Assembly (NCBI RefSeq): GCF_000203815.1
Contig: NW_004457695.1
Span: 3,160,054-3,224,053, forward strand
Reading direction: 5' to 3'
From: Cavenderia fasciculata
Taxonomy: Eukaryota; Evosea; Eumycetozoa; Acytosteliales; Cavenderiaceae
DNA length: 64,000 nucleotides
Numbering within the stretch: position 1 is the first letter of the stretch; each line of letters starts with the position of its first letter. The notes beneath the pieces are model-generated. The model saw only the letters and a list, made by a program, of their open reading frames with translations. It did no database searches and was not told the DNA's origin. Made by a program: the position numbers and the translations under genes. Shown here piece by piece: positions 50,470 to 61,300 of the stretch.

Positions 50470-51694
50470 TTAATCTTGGTGTAATTTGTTTGAATGAGGT
50501 GACAAGATACTAAGAACATAGAATAAAATGGGGATTATCATTTGTGCAAAGAATACTGATGTTACTGGGGCAATATATCCAAGTAGCGTAAGTGGAATAT
50601 ATGTCAGTGCAATAATTAAAACAATATGGAAAAATTGATACCATGTCTCTTTGAAATCCTATTATATAAATAAATTAATTAATTAATTAATTAATTAATA
50701 TATATTAGTATAAATCCACATGAGAGAAATTAAATTAATTTAACTAGTACATACAGATTCATCGAAATCACCAAATGAAGAATCAGATGAAAACATAGAG
50801 GTTCGACCAAATAGTATTGGTAGTGATACTAGAATGACTACTGATAATATGATGGAAAGTAGTTTGAGTATATGGTTGAAGGTTGAATTACTAAATAGGA
50901 CATTATTGGCATCATAGATGGTTTGGAACCATGTAAGAGCTTGCAATGAAACATAAAATGTTATAAATGAAACATCCATAATAGTTGCCTCTTCAACCAC
51001 CATCATCAATGGAATTAATACCACCAATAATGTACAAATTATAGATAGGAAACTAAATAGATAAATAAATTATAATAAATGGTTAGAAGAATGAATGATC
51101 AAAGTTTCAAATCCTCTGTTTATCTTATCCTACCTTGATGAAACGATTGTTAATTTATCACTCTTGAATATTGATACAACGATAAACAATGAGAATAGGT
51201 AACAAAAGATGGATGCAATGATCATAAACACCTTGACAGGTACATCGTATGAAGAATCCAATGTTTTAAGTAGGAGAGTCTGTCTAGTTGCCAAAATGAC
51301 ATTGACCGATTGGAATGATTCGAGTATGATTAAAACAGGTGCCAACCAATCCAATATCACTGTATATATGTTGATTGATAGATCTGGTAGTACAAGATAT
51401 CCAACACAACAAACTATATACAATAATATAATCTCTAATAATCCACTTAATTTATCCTAAAGATAGAGTAGGTATTAGTATCAATATATCTATCTTATTA
51501 TTACTATTATTACTATAGATATGACATACCCATAATCTAGGCAAGAATAAAGTAATTAACAATAATATAAGTCTATAAGATAATAATAATAGTGAAAGCT
51601 TTGCAGTCAATTCAAAACTCCATAGTGAAGAGAGAACAAGACATCCTAAAGGTGCAATAAATGTAAAGAATAACTTTAATAAATATATTAGCAT
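50470..51694 (-). CDS. Multi-pass membrane protein of unknown family
   Basis: Exons 51694-51530, 51456-51134, 51052-50755 and 50658-50470 give 324 residues in phase. About eight to nine hydrophobic helices are visible, for example YLLKLFFTFIAPLGCLVLSS, LLEIILLYIVCCVGYLVLP, FMIIASIFCYLFSLFIVVS, TLLVVLIPLMMVV and FFHIVLIIALTYIPLTLLGY. One acidic Ser-rich loop (MFSSDSSFGDFDES) lies between the last two groups. No signal peptide apart from the first helix. The topology recalls small transporters or TMEM proteins, but no family motif was recognised. Confidence 0.85.
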
Positions 51695-52262
51695 CTCTTT
51701 CTCTCCTAGCTATTCTTAATATGTGTATGTCACTGAAGAAACTAATAAATAATAAAAAGAAAGAGAGTTTAAAGAATGTACCCGCTCGTAGTCTCTCTCA
51801 TGTTCCCTCGCTTTTTTTTAGATTGTTGAACTTCGAAGAGTAGTGAATACCCAACCCCCTAAAGAAAGAAAGATGGTACTTGTTTTTTTATTGTTCTTAT
51901 TCTTTCGTTCACAGATAAGATATTGTAGTAGGAGGGATTTAATAGAATCGGAACCAACCAACATAAATGAATCTAAAATGTTCATAATTATGTCACTATT
52001 ACTCGTCAGAGTCTGTCTGCAACTACAAAAATATCTTGGGATTCGCATATTCTATTAATTAATCGATTCATTATTAATGAACCGACGATTCAAATAGGTA
52101 GTAGACCAAAGTGAACGTTCATTATATCAGTATTTGTATTACATCTATCAACAACATACCTCAAAGTAAAGTAGTGAGAATAGATTAGTGCTACGAATAA
52201 CAGACAGAACGAGGAGAGGAGTTACACCACCCAACCTCAAATAAGAATCATATATAAAGAAC
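51695..52262. promoter_or_regulatory. Divergent intergenic region
   Basis: 568 bp between two divergently transcribed genes, so it should hold both promoters. A frame of 71 codons on plus (51843) and 76 on minus (51818) is present but not supported. Confidence 0.4.
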
Positions 52263-53166
52263 ATGTTTACATCAGCACTTAAAAGTTCATGGGGTAGATA
52301 CAAAGTACTACTTGAAACTGCACCATTTGCAACAAAGTGTCTTACAGCTGCTGGTAAATTAATTTTCGAATCTTTCGTCGTCTACGATTAATCTTAAACC
52401 ATCTATCTATCTCTCTCTCTGTCTTTATAGGAATTGTAACATTGAGTGATACAGCATCACAATATCTAGAAAATAAAGGAACAGATAAGAAATGGGATCC
52501 AAAAAGAACATTTATGATGTCTACTATATCCATTCTAGTGATGTCTCCTCAAATATACCAGTAAGTCAACTATGACAATTAAATCACACTGGACAGTATC
52601 TTGACTAATCCCTCACCCATCTCTCTTGTAGTTGGTTAAAATTCCTTGATAAGAGATTCCCTTCGACAGGAATGATTTCAACCACTGGAAAAGTAGTTGT
52701 CGATCAATTATTATTTAGTCCATGGTTGATCAATTGTAACTTTGCCGCCGTTCAATTCTTCCGTAATGGTGGTAAATTCGATCTTGATCTACATAAAGAG
52801 AAATTGGAAAGAGATTTTTTTAGTACAGTTAAACAAGCTTGGTATGTTAGTTATACAATATAATCAATCAATCAATCAAATAGATCTAGATATTAATCCC
52901 ATTGTGATATAATTTATAGGACTATTTGGCCAGTTGCAAATTTCATTATATTTTCTATTATTCCTTATAACTATAGAATGGGTGCTGGTAACCTTGTCAC
53001 TGCATATTGGAGTGGTTATTTATCATCCATGTCAAACAAAACACAATCCCCACCATCATCAACTACGCCAACACAACAACAATCTACTATAACTACACCT
53101 AATAATATTACAACTACTACTACTACTACGACCACCGCTGCGACTGTAACACCAACTTCTCTTTAA
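52263..53166 (+). CDS. Mpv17/PMP22 family membrane protein
   Basis: Four exons (52263-52353, 52431-52560, 52632-52841, 52920-53166) give 225 residues in phase. The family pattern is clear: WGRYKVLLETAPFATKCLTA, a GIVTLSDTASQYLE segment, DPKRTFMMS, WLKFLDKRFP, VVDQLLFSPW, and W-TIWPVANFIIF followed by the ending W-x-GYLSS. Mpv17 proteins are four-helix channels or pores of the mitochondrial inner membrane or peroxisome. The last ~50 residues are a Thr/Pro/Gln low-complexity tail absent from most relatives. Confidence 0.9.
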
Positions 53167-53256
53167 ATATATACTATATGTTTAGTTATTTATCTACAAA
53201 ATATACAACTTATTGTATATTAATTAATTATTAATTATTTATGATCATCACTATTA

Positions 53257-54495
53257 TTAATTGTTATCATTATCATTATTATGATTATGATTAAAGTGAT
53301 GATGATGATCAGTATGACTATGTTCAAAAGTTTGCTTTTTCAATTCCTTTTCAACATCCTTTTTAAGTTCTTTGTAGATACGGAAACCATGCCAAATATT
53401 AATGACTGCATAGAGGATGGTGGTTGGAACGATCCATAGGATGTTTGGCATACCTGCTGCTACGACCAACGCAGTGCTGTAGATGATCGAAGTGGCCTCG
53501 ACATTGAATACGTAGCGGTTGTACGATCTACTCGTAGAGATGACATTGTCGTTACAGTAGCGACGATAGGTGTGTACACCGGCCACGAGAACCGATGCAA
53601 TGGCTGTGTTTCGAATGCCAGCAGCTACAGTCTGCCATGGTCTCTTTCGCAGTCTGACATAGGCATACAATCCACCGACCAAGCCATACGCCAACACACC
53701 ACCTGCACCAACAGGACTCTCATACATCTCTTGTAGTCTGCCCAAGAACTGACTCTTTTCAACGAAAAAGTCATTGTTGAATGGGCCTTGTAGTTTAATC
53801 TGTGGGTATCGTCTCTTGAGCTCAATGATCTTTGATTTGGTGGCGTCGGGTATATCAACACCACTAAACATTGATAGTTGGAAGAGTAGTGATAATTGAT
53901 ACTCTAGATTCTTTAAATAGTCTCTTCCACTCTGTGTATTGGTATCTACCACCAAATCCTTTCCAGTTTGATTCATTCTTTCAACAATCATATCAAATAC
54001 TCCTTTTCTATATAATAATTCTCTTCCTCCTAAAATACAAATCAATAAATATTCTTGTTCACAATATATGATATATATATTCTATTCATTTCTACATACT
54101 TTGATAAGTTGATATTTCATATAATAATTGAACACCTTGAATTGATAATCTATCTCTTTGGAGTAGATCAATGTATTTAACCAATTCACCAGTATTATTC
54201 CATAATCCAATGGGAGGTGACCACCAAACTGTACATTTTTGAATAATTGGATGATTAGTTTAAAGTGATTAAGATATAGTATAATACTATAATATTTATA
54301 CATACAATAATTGAGTATACGAGATAGATAGGAAGGTTTATCTTTTTGATCATCTTGATCTGTTAGGTACAATACAGTTGAACCAAAACTAATACCAGAG
54401 ATGGCAGCACCAATTAAAAATGCAATGTAATTGTTCCAATCTCTATTTGCTCCTGTTAATCTCCAATCTGCTTTTGTATAAACATTCTCTTTCCT

Positions 54496-54539
<44 letters not shown>

Positions 54540-54756
54540 CTTGTTGTTGATTATGATCAGTTGAATAGTATCTATAGTTTTTAAATGTGTTGTTGTTGTT
54601 GTTTATAGTAGAGGTAGTAGTATTAATTGTAGCAATATTACGATTATAACCAATAGCTCCAACCAATGCTGGATGGATAGATGATCTACAATATCCACTG
54701 ATCAGTGAAGCAGTGGATGTTAATGAAGTGGAAGATGTTATGAATTTCTTTATCAT
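53257..54756 (-). CDS. Probable mitochondrial membrane protein, unknown family
   Basis: Exons 54756-54306, 54228-54100 and 54029-53257 give 450 residues. Exon 2 is read as FWWSPPIGLWNNTGELVKYI to QLLYEISTYQ, the only frame that fits both splice phases. The N-terminus is Ser/Thr/Arg-rich without acids, like a mitochondrial presequence, then Asn and a Gln14 run. One helix is at IAFLIGAAISGISFGSTVLYL. The C-terminal half has two to four more (GAGGVLAYGLVGGLYAYV, TAIASVLVAGVHTY, STALVVAAGMPNILWIVPTT). The tail is His/Asn/Asp-rich and could bind metal, but this is common low complexity in the group. Confidence 0.82.
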
Positions 54757-56766
54757 TCCTTCTTTCCTTCTTCTTTGTTGTCAACGATCAATAATATATA
54801 TATGAAATATGATGTAATGCAATGTAAGGTAAGGTTTCCCAGGTCAAACTAGTTTCTAGAAAAGGAAATGTACAATAATAGCTGATGATGATGAAGAGGA
54901 TGAGGTGTCAAAACTAGTGAGCAATGAGGCTACACCAATGTCCGAGTATGGTAGAGATGAGGAAGAAGTAAGTAGGGTAGGTAGGGCAATGTAAAGAAGC
55001 TCTTTAAAATTAAATGAATATTTATTTTCTTTGGGGGTTTTGAAAATTTTTGGTTGGGAGTACCGCCTCAGAATCTATTTATTTGTAAAACTTATTTCTC
55101 TCTATGGTCTTCTTTATTTTTAATTATTCTTTTACCAATCGATAGATCTTTTCATTATCTATCAAATGGTTGACAAAAAAATTTGCGAGAGGTTCACCCT
55201 TCTAAAAAGTACTTTCCGTAAAGTCGCCATTAGCCATGGGCTAAGATGAGGTCTAGAAAGCATTGTTTGGAAAAACAAATGATATAAACAGAAAGAGCAC
55301 AAAAAGTTGTATCTATTGGTGATATTGGATCGTCGTTTCAAAGATTATTCAAATAAAAAAAATGCTATTCTTCAAAGCCTATCTCATATAGTAAACATGC
55401 AACCATATAAAACTACGTGCTACATGGATCGGATCACGATTAATCAAATAAAAAGACAAGCGCCAACGCAAGAGGTGTAGGCGCCTTGAATCTTCAACAT
55501 TATATGCACTGGTGTCGGCAGTGTTCAATGCATGCCACATCCAGCAACGCTAGACAAGATGGTTAGTATATTTGGAATGGATCAATAATCAAATAATTCA
55601 GAAGTGGTCAATCTCAAAACAATTGTGAACGCTCAAGAGTAATGGTAGCTTAATCTCATATATCGATATCATGGTTATTTATTTGGTACATACTAGTATT
55701 ATTGTAATTGGCTCTTTTAAAACCCATCAAGGCTAGTGGTCATGGACAATTTCGCATTCGGTCTATCAAAACCATCCATTCTAAAAGATAATAAATAATA
55801 ATTAGTAAACAGTATTTATGACAGTAATTTTACAAGATACATATCTTTACAGTTTTTAAAAATGGACCAACTCGTCTCTAATCAATTGATTCTATATTTA
55901 AAGTACCAATATATACAGACTTGTTATAGATTTAAAATAAAAAACCCATCATCAAGAAAGAAAACACATACAATCTTTATGAAAGAAGAAATTGACGACC
56001 AATCAACTTTGCCCTCACGCGGTAAACAAATGGCCTTGTTTGGAAACTTATGAATATACCTACCGAAACAAACCCGCACACTCCAAGCACGCCAAATGAT
56101 CGATCAATTCCCCCAACACTCAAACTATACTTGTTTGGTTCCCCAACTTTGAGAATCCCATTTAAATATCTACAACATATCATCTAACAACTGTGTGTAT
56201 GAAAAAATCTTTCTCTTTTCATTGCGGTTGTGGAAGAGGAGGATGAAAGAGATGTAGGCCTGGAGGAGATGAAGAGGAGGGAGGAAGGGGCCGAGTTATC
56301 ATACAAATTTAAAACTATAATGGGTTGACATAGTTTTAAAATTAGTTGTGAATCATCACAGAGTGATTGTTGGTCTACGTCATGTCCTCTAAAGGCGTCA
56401 TTCCCATTGTTGATTGACTGATTGATGATTGTTTAAAATATCTTGATGAATCTAATCGATCGATGGTTATTGTTGTTGGTGTCATGATGATGATGAATGA
56501 AAATTCTCCCTCCAAAATTAATTAATTCTCTTCATGACATGATAGTGCTGTGCTGTACTGTGTTCTCATATTTACTACTTGTATTGTACTGCGCGAGACC
56601 CATCCTAAAGTTAAATTCATTCATTCATTCGAGACAGACATCATCCATCAAATGACGATGATGATTGAGATTTAATTTAACTTGTTACCCTATACTACTT
56701 GTGTTGATGATCAATATTCACATCATCATCATCATCAACATCATCATCATCATGACTTTTATATCT
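54757..56766. other. Long intergenic region
   Basis: 2 kb without a supported gene. GAT/GAG-rich DNA at ~54880-54970, between AG and GTAAGT, could be an exon but has no partners. GCGCC / GGCGC at ~55462-55486 could pair. CAT/ATC microsatellites are at ~56720-56755. A 63-codon frame at 55862 is unsupported. Confidence 0.4.
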
Positions 56767-57412
56767 CTAAGTATTGTATTGTAATTGTATTGTTCTTATT
56801 CTTATGACTCTGTGATGATCATGATGTTTGTTGGCGTTTGTGAATGCTCCATTTGCAAATTTGAACCCAAAATCTCTTAGTTGCTTACTAGTATGAAAAG
56901 GTGACACTGATGATAATATTCTTTTGAAGAAAGGAATTAGTATACATCAACAACTACTACTAGTTAATATCGTATATGCAACTTACTGTGTCGCTTTATA
57001 ATAATTCTTTTTTCCATCTTTTGCTTCCTTGTGCATCTTTCTAATGATGTTGATACAACTAAAATCTCTTGGTGACATAAAAACTGTACCATCTTTGTTG
57101 ATCTTTTCTCCTTTGGGGTCGAGAGTTGTCTTGATACCTCTTCCATGTTTAGACATGCTCAAACTTCTTAGAACCTCTGCTTGTAGTACTTCGTCGCCAT
57201 TTGTATGTCTTCTCAACAGGAATGACGTTTTATTTCTAATGCGTTGCACTTGTCTTAATGGGAATGTTGGTTTAACACGGTCGCCAATTAATCGTTGGTA
57301 GACTGTTGGAGGTGTTGTTGTTGTTGTTGTTGTTGCTGCTGCTGCTGCTGGTGATGCAGAGATTGTTGTTATTGGTACTAATGCTACTGATACTGATGCT
57401 GCTGCTGATGCA
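56767..57412 (-). CDS. Unknown small gene, 5' end unresolved
   Basis: A minus-strand frame runs from an Ala/Thr/Gln low-complexity segment (~57412) through an ordered basic region (YQRLIGDRVKPTFPLRQVQR, FLLRRHTNGDEVLQAEVLRS, SPRDFSCINIIRKMHKEAK) to 56987. There the codon run ends in a strong donor, CA/GTAAGT. A downstream acceptor at 56876 joins in phase to 56875-56767 (QDFGFKFANGAFTNANKHHD) and a stop. No ATG heads the frame. The ATG at 57433 is in another frame that stops at once, so an upstream exon or a repeat-length error is needed. Family not recognised. Confidence 0.45.
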
Positions 57413-57539
57413 GTGATAGTTTACTCATGATTAATATGCTTAAAATAAAGATAAAAATATATCTATAATATTGATAATTCATTAAATAAAGATATTATCA
57501 ATTTAATTAAATAATTAATTGTTTGTTTATTGATTCTAC

Positions 57540-57564
57540 ACTTTTTTTTTTTTTTTTTTTTTAA
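57540..57564. repeat. T-rich homopolymer run
   Basis: A run of about 20 T directly downstream of a 100-bp AT-rich spacer, between the unknown minus-strand gene and the CT-rich region. Confidence 0.7.
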
Positions 57565-57821
57565 ATTTTTTTTTCTCATGAGATAGTGCGATCTTTATGC
57601 GTGCCGTAGGTGACTGACCTGATACATTGCGAGGTTTGAACATTTGTTTCAAAACAACAACAGCAAATAGCCCCTCTCTCTCATTAATAAATGGATCCTA
57701 TCAAAAAGAAGAAACAACAATAGAATCATACCCTGATTTGGTATCATACACCCCCTCTCCCTCCTCCTCTTCTCTTCCATTTTAGATCTTGGTTCATATA
57801 ATGAGCCTAATCCGCACCCCC

Positions 57822-57991
57822 CATCCTCCTCCTTATCCGCCTCACTCATATAGTGAATCAACACGCCCATAATCTGACGGTTACATCAAAGAATGATCGT
57901 GCTTTGGTGATCATATCCAACCATGACTACCACCCCCCTATCCTCCTCCTTATCCCCCTCACTCATATGTTGAATCATAAATGATCGTGCT
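57822..57991 (+). repeat. Imperfect ~118-bp tandem duplication
   Basis: A pyrimidine-rich stretch (57822-57860) recurs at 57940-57976 with few changes, both ending GTGAATCA or TTGAATCA. An AATGATCGTGCT block follows each (about 57892 and 57980), at a shorter distance in the second copy. CT-rich on plus, so GA-rich on minus. It lies in the 0.9-kb spacer 57434-58349, which has no supported gene. Confidence 0.8.
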
Positions 57992-58349
57992 GCTGTGGCT
58001 CACCTAGGCATCATGAATGCCCCCATTAAACGGTGGTGATGACACAGTTCGGGTATTAAGAAACCACCATACGATTATGATATCATTGGGACACAACCCC
58101 ATCTGTATATGTATCACCCTCACTTTTTGTTGGTAATCAACAAAGACAAGAAAACATTTGTTTAAAATAAAATATTATTCATCAAGCTCCAATGTTCTCT
58201 ATTTAAAGTGTTCTTTTTTCTCATCACATCATTATTCATTTTATCTATCTTTTCTTCAATTCATTATCTTTCTGCTATATTGTATTACCTTTATATATTT
58301 TTTATATAGGAAGCTTCTAATTGAGGTTCACTATCGCACAGTGGTCATC

Positions 58350-61300
58350 ATGAATGGCCCACTTCCATCCGCAACAGAGACAAGAACAACTCAATACCCT
58401 CTCGATCGTCTCATGGGTAAGAAGTGGAATAACGAACAAAACTTGTTTGTGACACATCTCGGCCAATATGCAAGATACTATCACTCTGTTAAGAGGTTAG
58501 TAGGCCAATTTTTTTTAATATTTGTATACGACTTTAATAACAGTAAGATATCATCAACCTTTTTTTTTTTTTGAACATGAATCATTCAGATAAGTTCATG
58601 AACTAATTGATCGATTTCATGTATTTTACCATTTTTAGTGTTTAGTTTGTCCCGACAAGAACTCGAAAAAGTAATACCAAAGTATTACGACATGAGTGTT
58701 CTTTCAAAGAACAAAACAAATGAATTATATGAAAAAATGGAAAATCGGTTGACTTTGCCGATTCGATGGGATTCTCTAATTGTGGAGGCCATCATCTCAA
58801 AGGTGATGGACATAGACACACGCAAAAGCAGTAATAGTCCAAGAGATTATGTATGTATAACAGTCTGTGACAGTTATGATGTGTAATAATAAATTAATTT
58901 TTATTTTATTCTTTGTTTACTCTTTACAGAATTCTGCACAAGATGTCCAAGCAAAAGAGAAAATCGTCAACAAAATGCTATCGAGAACATTTGCCAAACT
59001 CAAGGTAGACGAGATGGTTGCAAAATATCAAATCCTCCGATATGCACTCCTTGACCCAGATCTGAATCCAATTGGCTGTTGCCACTCTTATAAAACCGCC
59101 TTTGCCAACTCCATTTGCAATAGTTACTCGGCCGAGGTGGCCGAGACCTGCAAAAGGATGGTGGAGAGTGCTTTAGACCGTCAAGATGACCGAAACATAT
59201 TCATTCCACCACGAGTCCAAGTTGGTGTCGGATCTTCTGGAGGATATACTTGCCAAAATAGATGATGGTGATATCGGTGAAGGGTACCAAGCTCTCAAAC
59301 TAATATTTTCATCTCAACCATTAAAAGGTATGTCATTGATATTAACACCATCACAGGTTTTTTTTAAATATCTTCTTGCGTCGGTTCATGTAACTCGATC
59401 TCTCATTTTGTTTATCTTTTTCTCATACACGTCAAAAGGGGCAGTTTGCGGAGTGTCGATCAGATCTTTTTTTTTTTTTAATATTTTCATTTTTTTTTTC
59501 ATCTCAAACAACTCACAGAAACCAAATTTAGAGAATGTATATTAAACTATTAAATAACATCGCACACTCAACACAACATTATCAATAGATAGAATACAGC
59601 GAGTATTGTTTATAGTTACACTTTTAGTGTAAGAACCCACACATCACTATCATTACTCCTCTTTTACACCATTTCTTTTTGATTATCTTTTGTTTTCATT
59701 GGTTTACCAATCAATGCACCACCCATCTCTTTCCTTTTAACTACTCATTGTTGGCCAAGTTCATCTTTACATATCATTGACCTCTTGTGTTCACTCATAA
59801 ATTATATAATCCTTTTTGATCCAAATCAAGTACCAATCTACACTACCACTCTTTATCGCTCTGCATCCTTTTTGTTGTTCGTTTGATCCACTCTCCTATC
59901 CGACAAACTTTCTTTACCACTTAACTTTCCATCAGATACTGCAATCAATCACTACCATTGCTCCTCTTTTACCCTTTCTTGTTTTGATTATATTTGTTTT
60001 TATTATCGAGATGCACCACCCATCTAACCACTCGCCTCATTGTTGGTCCCAGTCTATTTCATTCTCTTCCTAATTGTGCACCAACCAAACACATCGCCCA
60101 ACTTTTATCATTTGTTTTGTTTGGTCAATGATAAGTGTAATCATCAACACCTTTTTCAAATACCATGCATGGTCTGTTCACCAAGCTATACACTACTTGG
60201 CCATCTCTTATTTTTTATTTGCTCTTTGTTCAAAATAACCACACCCTTTTGTTTGTTAGTTTGATTCACGGTAACTTTCTTTATCACTTATCTTTCCATC
60301 AGATCGATAATGCAAAACATCACAATCATTGCTTTTACACCATTTCTTTTTTGTTTTCATTATCCAATCAACGCATCCCTATCTCTTTTGCCTGCTCTCT
60401 CTATGCAGTGACAGACCTGTCAAACCTTTTTTTTTTAATTTTAAACCTCTCTAACATTTATTACATTTATCATTATAGATCATAATTTGGAATGTGAAAA
60501 GAAAAGGTTAAAATTAAAAGAGGAAAGAGAGGCCAAGCAAAATCAAGAGCCAGCCATTCCCAAGGAAAAAAAAAAGAAGAAACAGTTTTTGGGTGACAAA
60601 AGGCCTGAAAACTTTGATGAAATCAATTTTGATGGATCTGTTTATTCAATATCAAATTTGGCCACAGATTTAGAGATTGATAGCAAAAATGTAAAGAAAT
60701 TAAAGGTTGAAGAACATATATCTGGTGATTATTTACAATCTGAACTCTCATCAAAGTTGGAAGCGTTGATCCAATCATCAACATCAATAAGTGCCTGGAG
60801 TGGGTTAAATACCCTCCAATTGAATAGATTGAAAATGCTAAATTTGGAAAATATAATTAATCCGTAACTATTATTATTATTATTTCTTTTGTTATTTTTT
60901 ATTATTATTATCATTAAATTAACTAATCAAATGCTTTTTTTGTAATCTTATTTTTTTTTCTATAGAGAGGACAATTCAATCGATTTTTCAAAGTTGACAA
61001 AAGATCAATATCCATCTTTAATGGATTTTTGTGAATCAAATGGATACAAGTTTCCAAAAGGATATGACCCTACAGGATTGAAATCCCTCATGACGTCCGA
61101 TTTGGAGACGATAAAAACTACTCCTTTCGCATTGAATAGCTTTGCACCACAAGCAAAGTATGTATAAAACAATTGACCAATATCTTTTTTTTTATATTTT
61201 TAAAACTAATCCTCTTTTTTATCTATAGATTCAACAGTACTTTTATCCCATTCTCGATAGAGTTGTTTGTCAGTATAATCGTCAACTCTGGAATAGATAT

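Noticed and set aside
54880-54975. Possible acidic exon between AG and GTAAGT
   Set aside because: Isolated, no flanking exon in phase, and GAT/GAG richness is common low complexity here.
59816-60485. Plus-strand frames of 74-106 codons
   Set aside because: They lie in the repeat-bearing intron, are Phe/Leu/His-rich low complexity, and the flanking exons join in phase without them.
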